Notes under the pieces: model-generated
Databases searched by the model: none
What the model saw: the letters and a program-made list of their open reading frames with translations, nothing else
Told to the model about the DNA's origin: nothing
Assembly: GCF_001475935.1 (NCBI RefSeq)
Contig: NZ_LDQA01000016.1
Coordinates: 21,698 to 85,697, forward strand
Direction of reading: 5' to 3'
Length of the DNA: 64,000 nt
Source: Aureimonas ureilytica
GTDB lineage: Bacteria; Pseudomonadota; Alphaproteobacteria; Rhizobiales; Rhizobiaceae
Position numbers and translations under genes: made by a program
Shown: positions 17,141 to 26,989 of the stretch, in pieces
Layout of the letters: the number at the start of each line of letters is the position of its first letter
How positions within the stretch are numbered: the stretch's first letter is position 1

Positions 17141-19441
17141 TTGCAGAAGCTCTTCGCCGCGATCGCAACGCTTTGCCTGTTTCTTGCGACACTCGGCTTC
17201 CCATCGACGGCATGGGCCCAAATCCCCGCCATCCCCGGACTCACGACGGCCGCAGCGTCCAAATCGGAAACCGCCGCCAGCGCGGAGACGAATCTTCAGG
17301 CCGATCGTGACGCCCTCCAGAGGGTGATCGGCCTCTTGTCCGACGATACGAGGCGGGCCGCACTTCTGAACGAATTGCGCTCGGTGGAGAGCGCGTTGGA
17401 TACCAACTCTTCTGGCACGGCCGACGCTGGCAAGGCGACCGGCGCGCCCGCCGAGGCGCCGGCGAAGGACGAGGCCGCGCCGATCATCGGCGACAAGGGC
17501 TTGATCGGCGCAATCTCCTCCAGCCTCGCGGAAAGCGGGCAGGGCATGGAAGCCACCAGCCTCGGCGCTCCCGTGGAAGAAAAGCTCGGTCGCGCAGTGG
17601 ATGAGCTTCAGGCGCGCATCGACAGCTCGCTTGGTGGGCAGGCCACGATCGACTTCCTTCAATGGGCTCTGCCGGGCGCCGCTGTGGTCATCGGCCTTGT
17701 TCTTATCCTGTTTCGCAACAACTGGCTGCGACGCCATCGCGAGTTGCAACAACGGCCGGGGGGCACGGCCTTCCAGATTGCGCGCGCCATCGCGAAATGC
17801 GTTCCGTTCGGCCTCATTCCGCTGTTTCTAGTGGTGGCTGCGGCCTCTGGCTGGGCGGCTGCCTTCGCGCCCTCCTGGCAAGACGGGCGTTTGTTCCTGG
17901 CGCTTTTCTCGCCGCTCTTCGCCGCGCTCGCGACGCGCCAGATTCTCTACTATCTCCTGATGGCGCTGGGGCCTTCTCGGGGTTGGCGTCTCGTCGGATA
18001 TGCGCAGCGGCGGCTTTTGGGTTGGGTCGGCCTTCTCGCGGCCTTGGCGGCGACGGCGGGCGTGCTGCGCGAGTTCTCGCTGCGGGTGGTCGTGGGCTTC
18101 GACGTGGCAGACGTCGCCTCGCTGCTGATCGACCTCGGCCTCGCCGTGCTGACGGCGGCCTTCATCATGCGCCATCGCCTGACAGTGCGTAGCCTTCTGA
18201 TCCGAGGCCACCGCGACCGGGAGGGGCAGGACCATTCGTCCGGCATCTTCTCGTCGGCCTTCCATGCTCTCGCGGCATCCTGGCATCTGGTCGCACTGGC
18301 CTTCGTCGTCGCCAATGTCGTCGCGCGCATCACCGGCACGGGCAACGGCCAATTCATTCTCGAAAGCTCGGGCGCGCTACTCTACATCTTCGGCGGCCTT
18401 GCCCTGCTGGCGGTCGCCAATGCCGGCTTCAAGCGCATGGCGGACAGCATAGGCCGTGGGCGTGTGACGTTGCGCAGCGCCATCATGCTGCGCTATCTCG
18501 ATATTTTCCACCTCCTCTTCCAGATCGCCGTGGCGGCCTTCGTTCTGGTGCAGGCGGTCGATGTCTGGGGGTTCGATCTCGCCGGCTGGCTCGGCTCGGA
18601 GCGGGGGCAGCGTTTCCTGCGCCCTGCCTTGTCGCTGGTCCTCGTGCCGGCCGTGATCTATGCGATCTGGACGACGATCGACACGGCCGTCACGCATTCG
18701 CTTCAGCCGACCGACAGCCGAGGCCGAACGCGGAACCGCTCGGGCCGCATTCGCACGCTTCTGCCTCTCCTGCGCAATCTCGTCTTCGTCGTCCTGTCGG
18801 TCGTCACGGTGATTGCCATGCTCGCCAATATCGGTGTGGACGTCACGCCGCTTCTGGCCGGCGCGGGCGTCATCGGCCTGGCCTTCTCTTTCGGCGCGCA
18901 GCAGCTCGTGCAGGATGTCATCACCGGCTTCTTCATCATCTTCGAGGACACGATCGCGGTGGGCGATGTCATCTCGACGGGAGATCGGACGGGCACGGTC
19001 GAGGGCCTGACGATTCGCACCGTGCGCATCCGCGACGGAAACGGGGCGCTTCATTCCGTGCCCTTCAGCCAGATCAAGGCCTTGCAGAACAATTCGCGCG
19101 GCTTCGGCATCTTTCCGCTCAACGTTTCCATCGCCTTCGGCGCAGACGTGGACCGGACCATGGAGATCATGCAGGAGGTCGGCCGCGATCTCCTGACGGA
19201 CGCGACCTATGGGGACATGATGCTGGCGCCGATCGAGATGTGGGGCGTGGACGGATTCACGCGGGAGGGCGTGGTGATCAAGGGCGCGATCCGCTGCAAG
19301 CCGCTCCAGCAATGGGGGGTCGGACGCGAGTTCAATCGACGGCTGAAGCGCCGACTGGATGACGAGCATATCCGCTTCTTCGCGGCGGAGCAGCGCATCG
19401 CCGTCCACGACGATCAATCGCTGCGCGTCGTCGCCAACTGA
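17141..19441 (+). CDS. Large MscS-family mechanosensitive ion channel
   Basis: A 766-residue inner-membrane channel that would release solutes on osmotic downshock. A signal peptide (about residues 1-27, ending AWAQ) precedes a 150-residue periplasmic, coiled-coil-prone region rich in A/E/S. About ten transmembrane helices follow, then the MscS pore and beta domain from about residue 545 (LLAGAGVIGLAFSFGAQQLV; FFIIFEDTIAVGDVI). The C-terminal alpha/beta vestibule ends with FAAEQRIAV. TTG 17141 has GAGG 6 bp upstream (17132-17135) and sits right at the signal peptide; another TTG at 17108 is in frame. No neighbour appears functionally linked. Confidence 0.85.
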   Translation: MQKLFAAIATLCLFLATLGFPSTAWAQIPAIPGLTTAAASKSETAASAETNLQADRDALQRVIGLLSDDTRRAALLNELRSVESALDTNSSGTADAGKATGAPAEAPAKDEAAPIIGDKGLIGAISSSLAESGQGMEATSLGAPVEEKLGRAVDELQARIDSSLGGQATIDFLQWALPGAAVVIGLVLILFRNNWLRRHRELQQRPGGTAFQIARAIAKCVPFGLIPLFLVVAAASGWAAAFAPSWQDGRLFLALFSPLFAALATRQILYYLLMALGPSRGWRLVGYAQRRLLGWVGLLAALAATAGVLREFSLRVVVGFDVADVASLLIDLGLAVLTAAFIMRHRLTVRSLLIRGHRDREGQDHSSGIFSSAFHALAASWHLVALAFVVANVVARITGTGNGQFILESSGALLYIFGGLALLAVANAGFKRMADSIGRGRVTLRSAIMLRYLDIFHLLFQIAVAAFVLVQAVDVWGFDLAGWLGSERGQRFLRPALSLVLVPAVIYAIWTTIDTAVTHSLQPTDSRGRTRNRSGRIRTLLPLLRNLVFVVLSVVTVIAMLANIGVDVTPLLAGAGVIGLAFSFGAQQLVQDVITGFFIIFEDTIAVGDVISTGDRTGTVEGLTIRTVRIRDGNGALHSVPFSQIKALQNNSRGFGIFPLNVSIAFGADVDRTMEIMQEVGRDLLTDATYGDMMLAPIEMWGVDGFTREGVVIKGAIRCKPLQQWGVGREFNRRLKRRLDDEHIRFFAAEQRIAVHDDQSLRVVAN

Positions 19442-19453
19442 CCGAGAGCGCCG

Positions 19454-20497
19454 TCAGGCGGATTCGCGAAGCACCATCTGCGAGGGGAGGAGCACGTGCT
19501 CCTCTTCCGCGGCGTCCAGGTCGGGATCGCCTTCCCGCTCGGCGGCGATCTTGCGCAGGAGGATAGCCATGGCTCGCCCGCCGATCTCGCTATAGTTCTG
19601 CGCCACCGTGGTCAGCGGCGGACTGGCGAAGCGCGAGAGCGGATGATCGTCATGCCCGGCGATCCGCAACGCGCTGTCGCCCTCGTGCCCGACCTTCACT
19701 CCGGCCTTCCAAGCGGCGGACAGCGCTCCGAAGGCGACGCGATCATTGGCGCAGAGGAGGGTCGAAGTCGGAAACCCGTCCTCGCGCAGGATGCGCGACA
19801 CCTCGTCAAAGCCGAAGCTTTCGAAATCCCAAGTCAGCTCGACGCTGATCGGCACGACATGAGGCTGGAGCCCCAACCGATCCATGGCTTCGATATAGGC
19901 GAGGCGGCGGTTGGAGGCGTTGCTGTTGACCTCTGGCATACCGAGAAAGCAGGGCGGCGTGCCGGAGCGGCAGAGATAATCCACCATGATCTGAAACGAG
20001 CGACGATTGTCGGTCCCGACGAAGGCCGTACCCTCATCCAGCGGCAAGTCCACATAGACGAGCGGGATCGAGGCGGAGAAGCGCTCCAGCGCCGCAGCGC
20101 GGGAATGAAGCCCCAGCGGCGCGACCACGGCCCCCGCGACGTTCATCGACGTCAGCGTTTCCAGAGCGCGCTCTTCCAGTTCCGGGTCGCCATCCGACGA
20201 GAGGACGAAGGTGAGGTAGCCTTCCTCCCGCGCGATCGCTTCCACGCGCCGGGTCAGGGCGTTGTAGAACGGGTCGGCAGATGTCGGAATGAGCATTCCG
20301 ATGATATTGGAGCGGCGACGATTCAGGTTGACCGCGAACATATTCGGCCGAAATCCGGATTCGCGGATGGCCGCTTCAATCATCTCGCGCGTCTTGCGGC
20401 GAACCGAATTGGGGTCATTGAAATATTTGGAGACGGTCGGACGTGACAGGCCGACGAATACGGAAAAATCCTCCATCGTCCTGACCGGCCTGTCCAT
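19454..20497 (-). CDS. LacI-family transcriptional regulator of the polyol locus
   Basis: A 347-residue repressor. The N-terminal helix-turn-helix is clear (TMEDFSVFVGLSRPTVSKYF), followed by the hinge helix region and a type I periplasmic-binding-like ligand domain (IGMLIPTSADPFYNAL; ILREDGFPTSTLLCANDRVAFGA). ATG 20497, with AGGA ten bases upstream, was chosen over ATG 20587 because the DNA-binding domain begins within ten residues. The N-terminus reads FVGLSRPTVS where most LacI proteins have AGVS, a common variant in rhizobial sugar regulators. It is the last gene of the minus-strand polyol cluster, 101 bp after the dehydrogenase, and probably responds to the polyol or its ketose. Confidence 0.88.
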   Translation of the reverse strand: MDRPVRTMEDFSVFVGLSRPTVSKYFNDPNSVRRKTREMIEAAIRESGFRPNMFAVNLNRRRSNIIGMLIPTSADPFYNALTRRVEAIAREEGYLTFVLSSDGDPELEERALETLTSMNVAGAVVAPLGLHSRAAALERFSASIPLVYVDLPLDEGTAFVGTDNRRSFQIMVDYLCRSGTPPCFLGMPEVNSNASNRRLAYIEAMDRLGLQPHVVPISVELTWDFESFGFDEVSRILREDGFPTSTLLCANDRVAFGALSAAWKAGVKVGHEGDSALRIAGHDDHPLSRFASPPLTTVAQNYSEIGGRAMAILLRKIAAEREGDPDLDAAEEEHVLLPSQMVLRESA

Positions 20498-20598
20498 TCC
20501 TCTGTCCTTTCCGACCGGTGCTCTCGGCTCCGGTCCATGCCCATAGGCCCCCCGTCTCGATCCACACAGACGCGCCGTCTCCGTCAAGACGCGATCGA

Positions 20599-21609
20599 TC
20601 AGCCTGCCGCGAACTGAACCTTCATGGTGGCTGCGGATGCGCCGCCTTTCTCGAAAAAGGGCAGCATCTCAGCCATGGGCAAGCGGTGCGAAACGAGCCG
20701 CGCCATGGTTCCGTCATCGGCTTGGAGAAGCGTCAAGGCGTCTTGGATCTGGCCATTCAGCGAATGCGAGCCGCAGAGGCGGAGTTGCCGTCGGAATATT
20801 TCGAAGGGCGAGATGGCGATGCGCGCCTCCGGCGCACAGACGCCGAAGAACAGGACGGTCCCGCCATCGCTCGCATAATCGATCAGGCTCTCGGCAACGC
20901 CCGCGACGCCGGTCGCATCCGCCACGAAATCGAAGCCCTGCCGTTGTCCTTTCAGCTGATCCGAGCCGGAAGGCAGGGCGGCGAGGCCGAGACTGTCGGC
21001 GAAGGCGAGACGGGATTCGTTGAGATCGGCCACCGACACCGTTTCGACGCCGCGTGCCTTCAGCGCAAGCGCGAGCAGAAGGCCGATCGGGCCGGCACCG
21101 ACGACGAGGGCCTTCTCCGGGCGTCGCGGATCGCTTTCGAATCCTGATGCGCCCAGTCCGTTGAGGACACAGGCGAGCGGCTCGGCGAGCGCCGCCCGAT
21201 CGAACGGAAGCGAGCCGATCGGATGCAGATGCTTGGCTCTTACGACGCTGAATTCGGCAAAGCCACCGTCATGCGTGACGCCATAGGCCTTCAGATCGGT
21301 GCAGAGATTGGTGAGACCCCGCCGGCAAGCCCGGCAGGTGCCGCAAGGAATGTTCGGATCGACAGCTACCCGGTCGCCTACCGACACGCCGGTCACGTCG
21401 TCGGCTACCGCTTCCACGATCCCGGCATATTCATGCCCCGGCACGACAGGAAAGGCGCTCGAACCGTAACGACCATGGAGCACGTCGATGTCGGTATGGC
21501 AGAGGCCGGATGCCATGACGCGGATCAGCGCATGGCCGGGCTGGAGTTCGGGCTCGGCCAAGTCGGCGAAGCGCGCCTCGCCTTTGCCGACGAAATGAAT
21601 GGCCTTCAT
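20599..21609 (-). CDS. Zinc-dependent medium-chain alcohol/polyol dehydrogenase
   Basis: A 336-residue MDR-family NAD(P)-dependent dehydrogenase. Catalytic zinc ligands are visible as C37-H38 (GLCHTDID) and GHEYAG near residue 59; the structural zinc site has four cysteines near 89-103 (CGTCRACRRGLTNLC). The Rossmann motif is VVGAGPIGLL near 168. ATG 21609 begins the canonical MKAIHF; the frame is open 57 bp upstream without support. Polyol-oxidising enzymes of this family (sorbitol, arabinitol, galactitol 2-dehydrogenase) share this layout. It lies 67 bp after the SDR polyol dehydrogenase, so the locus encodes two oxidation routes. Substrate unresolved. Confidence 0.85.
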   Translation of the reverse strand: MKAIHFVGKGEARFADLAEPELQPGHALIRVMASGLCHTDIDVLHGRYGSSAFPVVPGHEYAGIVEAVADDVTGVSVGDRVAVDPNIPCGTCRACRRGLTNLCTDLKAYGVTHDGGFAEFSVVRAKHLHPIGSLPFDRAALAEPLACVLNGLGASGFESDPRRPEKALVVGAGPIGLLLALALKARGVETVSVADLNESRLAFADSLGLAALPSGSDQLKGQRQGFDFVADATGVAGVAESLIDYASDGGTVLFFGVCAPEARIAISPFEIFRRQLRLCGSHSLNGQIQDALTLLQADDGTMARLVSHRLPMAEMLPFFEKGGASAATMKVQFAAG

Positions 21610-21676
21610 GGGATCGACCTTGGGAACGCTTTGAGAGGAGGCGTGCCGACGCGCGTGCGCCGGCACACCGCGAGCT

Positions 21677-22447
21677 TCAGCTCATCCAGTTGCCGCCGTC
21701 GACATTGTAGGTCTGGGCGAGAATGTAGTCGCTGTCGGCCGAAGCCAGGAACACGGCAAGGCCCTTGATATCGTCGGGCGTTGCGAAGCGGCCGATGGGC
21801 ACCGACTTGGCGACCTGCGCCTTTTTCTCGCCGGGCGCGAGCCCTTCCCACTTGGCGAACTCCGCATCCACCACTTCCCAATGCTCGCCATCCACCACGC
21901 CGGGCGCGATCGCGTTCACATTGATGCCGTGCTTCACGAGAGCCAGCGCTGCGGATTGCGTGGCGGAGATGACCGCGGCCTTGGAGGCGCAGTAGAGCGT
22001 CACCAGCGCTTCGCCGCGCCGTCCCGCCTGGCTCGCCATATTGATGATCTTGCCGCCGCGACCCCGCTGGATCATGACGTTGGAGACCGCCTTCATCATG
22101 AAGAGCGGCCCCTTCAGGTTGATGTCGAAGACGCGCTCGTAGCTCTCTTCGGTGATGGCGTTGATCGGCGCCATGTCGAAGATCGCGGCATTGTTGACGA
22201 GAATGTCGATGCCGCCGAACTCGGCATCGACTTCGGCAACGAGTTTTTCGATCTCCTCGACCTTGGTGACATCCAGCGCCTTGGCCGTTGCGGCCGGGCC
22301 GATTCCGGCAGCCGCCGTGCGAGCGCGCTCGATATTGATATCGGCGATAACGACCTTGGCGCCTTCCTTGACGAAGGCTTCGGCGAAGCCGAGGCCGATG
22401 CCACGCGCGCCGCCGGTGATGAGGGCGATCTTGTTCTGAAGTCTCAT
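21677..22447 (-). CDS. smoS: Polyol dehydrogenase, SmoS/galactitol dehydrogenase type (SDR)
   Basis: A 256-residue short-chain dehydrogenase. Seen: the NAD motif TGGARGIG (11-18), D36 (NAD preference), NNAA near 85, and the catalytic set N110, S139, Y152, K156. The C-terminus QTYNVDGGNWMS and the run NVNAIAPGVVDGEHWE closely match, from memory, the Rhodobacter sorbitol dehydrogenase SmoS, which oxidises D-glucitol to D-fructose and galactitol to D-tagatose. The gene lies 34 bp after the transporter ATPase gene. In this locus galactitol to D-tagatose, or altritol to tagatose, fits best because of the divergent kinase and KbaZ-like gene. Confidence 0.9.
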   Translation of the reverse strand: MRLQNKIALITGGARGIGLGFAEAFVKEGAKVVIADINIERARTAAAGIGPAATAKALDVTKVEEIEKLVAEVDAEFGGIDILVNNAAIFDMAPINAITEESYERVFDINLKGPLFMMKAVSNVMIQRGRGGKIINMASQAGRRGEALVTLYCASKAAVISATQSAALALVKHGINVNAIAPGVVDGEHWEVVDAEFAKWEGLAPGEKKAQVAKSVPIGRFATPDDIKGLAVFLASADSDYILAQTYNVDGGNWMS

Positions 22448-22481
22448 GGAATATTCCCTGGGAGAAGGGCTTGGGGAGGAG

Positions 22482-23606
22482 TCAGCGGACGGCTTTGGGG
22501 ATCGATCCGGCTAGCGCATGGCGATGGAGCCGGGGCAGGGCGTGGCCATTGCCGTCGAAGAGATGAGCCGCGTTGGGGTCGAAGCTGAGCTGCACGGTCT
22601 CGTGCAGACGCGCCGTGCTGTCGCCGCCCGCCTCCGCGATGATCAGGTCGCCATTGCCGGCCTGGATGTAAAGATAGGTCTGGCCGCCGAGCCGTTCGAT
22701 CACGACGATCTCGCCGGGCAGCATGGCTTGCCCGCCGGGAGAGAGATGCTCCGGCCGGATGCCGAGCTGGAGCTTCTCGCCGGGCCTAGCCCCTTCGCCA
22801 AAGACGGGCACCTGCAGCGTCGCGCCCGAAAGAAGGCGCACCGTGACGCCCTCCGGTCCGGTGCTCACGACCTCGCAGTCGAGGAAATTCATCTTCGGGG
22901 AGCCGATGAAGCCCGCGACGAAACGGTTGACCGGGTGATGATAGAGTTCCAGCGGGGTGCCCACCTGCTCGATCCGCCCGTCGCGCAAGACGACGATCTT
23001 GTCGGCCAAGGTCATGGCCTCGACCTGATCGTGCGTGACATAGATCATGGTCGCATTGAGCCGCTCGTGCAGGCGCGAGAGCTCGATGCGCATCTGGACG
23101 CGCAGCGCTGCGTCGAGGTTGGAGAGCGGCTCGTCGAACAGAAAGACCTTGGGCTCTCGCACCATGGCGCGGCCGATGGCGACGCGCTGGCGCTGGCCGC
23201 CGGACAGCGCCTTGGGCTTGCGGTCGAGATAGGGCTCCAGCTGAAGAAGGCGGGCGACGTCCTGAACCTTGCGATCCTGCTCGGCCTTGGGAACCTTGGC
23301 GAGCTTCAGCGCGAAGGCCATGTTCTCGCGAACGCTCATATGCGGATACAGCGCGTAGGTCTGGAACACCATCGCTAGGCCGCGCTCGTCGGGCGGGATG
23401 TCGTTCGCACGCTTGCCGTCGATGTCGAGATCGCCTTCGGTGATCTCTTCCAGCCCCGCGATCATGCGCAAAAGCGTGGACTTTCCGCAGCCGGACGGCC
23501 CGACGAAGACGACGAATTCGCGGTCTGCGATGTCGAGATTCACGCCCTTGATGACGTCCACCGCCGCGAAGGACTTCTTGACGTTCCGAAGGTGCAAAGT
23601 GGCCAT
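22482..23606 (-). CDS. smoK: Polyol ABC transporter ATPase SmoK (MalK type)
   Basis: A 374-residue CUT1-family ATPase. Walker [10 protein letters not shown] lies near residue 37, the Q-loop is [11 protein letters not shown], the signature [14 protein letters not shown], Walker [13 protein letters not shown], the H-loop YVTHDQ. A C-terminal MalK-type regulatory domain (about residues 240-374) includes SPKMNFL and GIRPEHL. ATG 23606 begins [13 protein letters not shown]; the frame stays open much further upstream but only antisense-like sequence of the preceding permease gene is read there. Third gene after the two permeases, 11 bp downstream of smoG. Confidence 0.92.
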   Translation of the reverse strand: MATLHLRNVKKSFAAVDVIKGVNLDIADREFVVFVGPSGCGKSTLLRMIAGLEEITEGDLDIDGKRANDIPPDERGLAMVFQTYALYPHMSVRENMAFALKLAKVPKAEQDRKVQDVARLLQLEPYLDRKPKALSGGQRQRVAIGRAMVREPKVFLFDEPLSNLDAALRVQMRIELSRLHERLNATMIYVTHDQVEAMTLADKIVVLRDGRIEQVGTPLELYHHPVNRFVAGFIGSPKMNFLDCEVVSTGPEGVTVRLLSGATLQVPVFGEGARPGEKLQLGIRPEHLSPGGQAMLPGEIVVIERLGGQTYLYIQAGNGDLIIAEAGGDSTARLHETVQLSFDPNAAHLFDGNGHALPRLHRHALAGSIPKAVR

Positions 23607-23617
23607 GGGGAACTTCC

Positions 23618-24445
23618 TTACTTGACGGCGCCGAAGGTGAGGCCGCGCACGAGCTGGCGCTGCGTCATCCAGCCGAAGACGAGAATGGGGGCGACGGCGA
23701 GGGCGGAGGCCGCCGAAAGCTTGGCCCAGAAGAGGCCCTCGGGCGAGGAGAAGGAGGCGATGAAGGCCGTCAGCGGAGCCGCGTTCGAGGCCGTCAGGTT
23801 GAGGCTCCAGAAGGCTTCGTTCCAGCAGAGAATCGTGGAGAGAAGCGCTGTGGACGCGATGCCCGGCAGGGTCAGCGGCAGGAGGAGATGGCGCATCTGA
23901 TCCTTGAACTTGGCGCCATCCATGCGCCCCGCCTCCAGGATCTCGTGCGGTACTTCCTTGAAGAAGGAATAGAGCATCCAGACCACGATCGGCAGGTTCG
24001 ACAGGGTGAAGACGATGATGAGGCCGAGCCGCGAGTCGAGAAGCCCCGTGTCGCGGAACAGGAGATAGATCGGCACGAGGACGCCGACCGCCGGGAGCAT
24101 CTTGGTCGAGAGCATCCACAGAAGCAGATTCTTGGTTTTCGGGCCGGGATAGAAGGCGGCCGCATAGGCGGCGGGAACGGCGATGGCGAGCGAGACGACC
24201 GTCGCGCCGATGCTTTCGATCACGCTGTTCATGGCATAGCGCATGTAGTCGGCGCGCTGGTTCACGGCGGCGAAATTCTCCAGCGTCGGCTCGAAGAAGA
24301 ATTTCGGCGGCGTCGCCACGGCATCGATCTCGGTCTTGAAGGCGGCGAGCGCCATCCAGAAGATCGGGAAGAACATCAGCAGCGCCGCTGCCCAGCCGAC
24401 CACACCGGCCCAGAATGTCGCGCGGCTCGCACGTCGTTTGGCCAT
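23618..24445 (-). CDS. smoG: Polyol ABC transporter permease SmoG
   Basis: A 275-residue CUT1 permease of the MalG type with six predicted membrane helices. The EAA loop that contacts the ATPase is visible as [20 protein letters not shown] (about residues 170-190). The N-terminus is positively charged and short. ATG 24445 was chosen because it begins with [12 protein letters not shown] directly before helix 1. Spacing is 11 bp to both smoF and smoK, indicating tight co-expression. Confidence 0.92.
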   Translation of the reverse strand: MAKRRASRATFWAGVVGWAAALLMFFPIFWMALAAFKTEIDAVATPPKFFFEPTLENFAAVNQRADYMRYAMNSVIESIGATVVSLAIAVPAAYAAAFYPGPKTKNLLLWMLSTKMLPAVGVLVPIYLLFRDTGLLDSRLGLIIVFTLSNLPIVVWMLYSFFKEVPHEILEAGRMDGAKFKDQMRHLLLPLTLPGIASTALLSTILCWNEAFWSLNLTASNAAPLTAFIASFSSPEGLFWAKLSAASALAVAPILVFGWMTQRQLVRGLTFGAVK

Positions 24446-24456
24446 GGATCGCGCTC

Positions 24457-25347
24457 CTAGTTTTCGAGGTTGCGGGCGACGGTGCGGATCAGCACCGCGG
24501 CGACGACATTGGCGAGAAGGATGGCGACCACGCCCCCAGCGGAGGCTCCGCCGATGTCCCACTGAAGAAGGGCCTTCAGGTAGATGAAATAGGTGAGGGT
24601 GGTGGTCGCGGAGCCCGGGCCGCCCGATGTCGTGACCTGAATTTCGGCGAAGACCGACAGAAGGAAGATCGTCTCGATCATCACCACGACGGAGATCGGC
24701 CGCAGGAGATGAGGCAGGATGATGTGGCGGAACATCACCAGCCCGCGCGCGCCGTCGAGCCTCGCCGCCTCCATCTGCTCGCGGTCGAGCGACTGCATCG
24801 CCGTCATCAGAATGAGCGTGGCGAAGGGGACCCATTGCCATGCCACGATCATGATCAGCGACAGCATCGGATATTGGACAAACCAGTCGATGGGCGTCAG
24901 CCCGACGCTGCGAAAGATCGCGGCGAAGAAGCCGTTCACCGGGTGCATCAGGAGGTTCTTCCAGATCAGCGCGGCGACGGTCGGCATGACGAAGAAGGGC
25001 GCGATGACCAGCAGGCGCGCGATGCCGCGTCCCTTGAAGTCCTGATCGAAGACGACGGCCAGCAGCGTCCCGAAGACGACGGTCAGCGCCAGAACCGAGC
25101 CGGTCATGATCAGCGTATTGGCGATCGCGTTCCAGAGCCCGGCGCTCTTCAGGAGAAAGCGATAGTTCGAAATACCCGCAAAGCCCGTCAGGAATGGGTT
25201 CAGAAGATTATAATGCTGGAACGAGAACCACAGCGTCATCGCCAGTGGGACGATCATCCAGGCGAGAAGAAGGACGACCGACGGCGCGAGAAGCGGCCCG
25301 GTTCGAACGGCGCGTCTGGATCGACCAGCGGCAGCGACGGCGCTCAT
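24457..25347 (-). CDS. smoF: Polyol ABC transporter permease SmoF
   Basis: A 296-residue CUT1 permease of the MalF type with six predicted membrane helices and the EAA loop [20 protein letters not shown] near residue 200. Its N-terminal 20 residues are basic. It is 187 bp downstream of the binding-protein gene, a wider gap than elsewhere in the operon, and that gap contains a strong hairpin. It forms a heterodimer with SmoG. Confidence 0.92.
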   Translation of the reverse strand: MSAVAAAGRSRRAVRTGPLLAPSVVLLLAWMIVPLAMTLWFSFQHYNLLNPFLTGFAGISNYRFLLKSAGLWNAIANTLIMTGSVLALTVVFGTLLAVVFDQDFKGRGIARLLVIAPFFVMPTVAALIWKNLLMHPVNGFFAAIFRSVGLTPIDWFVQYPMLSLIMIVAWQWVPFATLILMTAMQSLDREQMEAARLDGARGLVMFRHIILPHLLRPISVVVMIETIFLLSVFAEIQVTTSGGPGSATTTLTYFIYLKALLQWDIGGASAGGVVAILLANVVAAVLIRTVARNLEN

Positions 25348-25503
25348 GATCGGTTCTCCCTCGAAACGAAAGGCTTGGCCATCCGATCACCAACCCATGC
25401 GGGGTTCGCGGTCGACACGGCAGTCGCCGAACGCAGCTCGGACATCCGGGGCGAGCCCGGAGTTCAACGAACAGCCTCGACACAGGCGGATAAGGGTGAT
25501 GGA

Positions 25504-25527
25504 GGGCCGGCCTCGAAAGGCCGGCCC
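25504..25527. repeat. 10-bp perfect hairpin after smoE
   Basis: GGGCCGGCCT and AGGCCGGCCC form a perfect stem with a CGAA loop (TTCG on the transcribed minus strand, an extra-stable tetraloop type). It starts 7 bp after the smoE stop. No T-tract follows on the minus strand, so it looks like an mRNA 3'-end stabiliser or partial block that keeps binding-protein levels above permease levels, as in mal operons. Function inferred. Confidence 0.7.
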
Positions 25528-25534
25528 GATCCGC

Positions 25535-26854
25535 TTATTTCGGGTAGCCGGCCTGTTCCATCATGGCTTCGACCTGACCTTGAGCGCCATCGAGTGCGGC
25601 GTCCACCGACTGCTGCCCTGCGACCGCCGAAGAGACGGCCTGACCGACGAGCGTGCCGATGGCCTGAAACTCGGGGATCGCGACGAACTGGATGCCCGTA
25701 TACGGAACCGGGTTCAGCGTCGGCTTGGTCGGATCGGCGGATTCGATCGCCTTGATCACGGTCGCGGCGAAGGGGGCGGCCTTCTGATAGTTCGGGTTGT
25801 CATAGGTCGACTGGCGCGTGCCGGGCGGCAGGGCCACCCAGCCCTCTTTCTCGCCAACGAGCTTGATGTAGTCTTTCGACGTCGCCCATTTCACGAAGGA
25901 TTTTGCCGTGTCGGCCTTCTTGGTCGATTTCGGAACGGCCAGATTCCAGGACCACGCCCATGATGACCCGTTCGGGGTCACCTTCACAGGTGCCTTGGTG
26001 AAAGCGATCTTGTCCGCCACCTGGCTCTGCTTGGGGTCGTAGAGGCGGCCCGCGGCCGAGGTCGCATCGATCCACATGGCGCAATGGCCGGTGGCGAAGA
26101 GCGCCTGATTTTCGTTGAAGCCGTTGGACGTGATGCCGGGAGGGCCATAATCGGCCATGGCCTTCACATACCAGCCGATCGCATCCTTCCAGGGCTGGGA
26201 GGAAATCTGCGGCTTCCACTCCATGTTGAACCACTCGCCACCATAGGTGTTCACGAGTGTGCCGAGATAGGCCATGTTCTCGCCCCAGCCCGGCTTTCCG
26301 CGCAGGCAGAGACCATAGACGCCCTTCGACTTGTCGGTGACCTTGGCCGCGTATTCCGCGATCTGATCGTAGGTCGGCGCCTCCGGCATCTTGATCCCGG
26401 CCGCTTCGAAGATATCCTTGCGGTACATGGTGAAGGAGCTTTCGGCGTAGAACGGCACGGCGAAAAGCTTGCCGTCCACGGTCAGACCCGCCTTCACCGG
26501 GGCGATCAGATCGGCATAGTCATAGTCGCTGCCGAGATCGTCCAGAGCCGTCAGCCAGCCGGCCTTGCCCCAGATCGGGGTCTCGTAGCCGCCGATCGTC
26601 ATGATGTCGAACTGCCCGCTGCCGGTCGCGATGTCGGTGGTAACGCGCTGGCGCAGGACGTTTTCTTCGAGCACGACCCAGTTGATCTTGTTGCCCGTCG
26701 CCTTCTCCCATTCGGGCGAGAGCTTCTGCATGACGATCATATCGGCGTTGTTGACCGTGGCGATCGTGATGTCTTCCGCCGAAGCAAGGCTCGCCGAAAA
26801 GCCGAGCGCCGCCATCGAACACGCCGTCAACCACGCAGTCCGCTTGATCCGCAT
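25535..26854 (-). CDS. smoE: Polyol ABC transporter substrate-binding protein SmoE
   Basis: A 439-residue periplasmic binding protein of the CUT1 (MalE-like) class. A signal peptide ends at ASAED near residue 27. The mature protein starts DITIATVNNADMIVMQKLSP and keeps family features such as FDIMTIGGYETPIWGK and FAVPFYAESSFTMYRKD. It is the first gene of the minus-strand polyol operon, with a strong promoter just upstream. Ligand is likely a hexitol (sorbitol, mannitol, galactitol or altritol), from family and neighbours; the exact one is not readable. Confidence 0.92.
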   Translation of the reverse strand: MRIKRTAWLTACSMAALGFSASLASAEDITIATVNNADMIVMQKLSPEWEKATGNKINWVVLEENVLRQRVTTDIATGSGQFDIMTIGGYETPIWGKAGWLTALDDLGSDYDYADLIAPVKAGLTVDGKLFAVPFYAESSFTMYRKDIFEAAGIKMPEAPTYDQIAEYAAKVTDKSKGVYGLCLRGKPGWGENMAYLGTLVNTYGGEWFNMEWKPQISSQPWKDAIGWYVKAMADYGPPGITSNGFNENQALFATGHCAMWIDATSAAGRLYDPKQSQVADKIAFTKAPVKVTPNGSSWAWSWNLAVPKSTKKADTAKSFVKWATSKDYIKLVGEKEGWVALPPGTRQSTYDNPNYQKAAPFAATVIKAIESADPTKPTLNPVPYTGIQFVAIPEFQAIGTLVGQAVSSAVAGQQSVDAALDGAQGQVEAMMEQAGYPK

Positions 26855-26877
26855 AGTGTTCCTCCTCCTACGATGCG

Positions 26878-26901
26878 TTGCGCGAAACTATGCACGCGTA
26901 A
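26878..26901. promoter_or_regulatory. Candidate LacI-family operator over the smo promoter
   Basis: TTgCGCG at 26878-26884 faces CGCGtAA at 26895-26901, an imperfect inverted repeat that covers the -10 and the start point. The CG-centred half-sites and its position fit repression by the LacI protein at the end of the same operon. The two halves are separated by 10 bp, longer than the classic LacI operator, so confidence is low. Confidence 0.3.
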
Positions 26902-26914
26902 AAGAATGTGTCAA
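26887..26914 (-). promoter_or_regulatory. Sigma-70-type promoter of the smo operon
   Basis: On the minus strand a perfect -35 TTGACA (26909-26914) is separated by 16 bp from CATAGT (26887-26892), a fair -10. Transcription would start near 26880, giving a leader of about 25 nt before smoE. The ribosome site is the GGAGG run at about 26862-26868. Confidence 0.6.
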
Positions 26915-26958
26915 ATCCGTAACCCATATCGTTTGTGCGAAAACCAATAATTCCTCGC

Positions 26959-26989
26959 CGCACTGCAAACTGAGCTCCGCTGCAGTGCG
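26959..26989. repeat. Inverted repeat between the divergent polyol units
   Basis: CGCACTGCA (26959-26967) and TGCAGTGCG (26981-26989) are perfect inverted copies 13 bp apart, and a GAGCTC palindrome sits exactly at the centre. It lies 180 bp upstream of the kinase gene and 105 bp upstream of smoE. No T-run follows, so an operator for divergent control is more likely than a terminator. The rest of the 314 bp intergenic stretch shows nothing else I can name. Confidence 0.45.
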
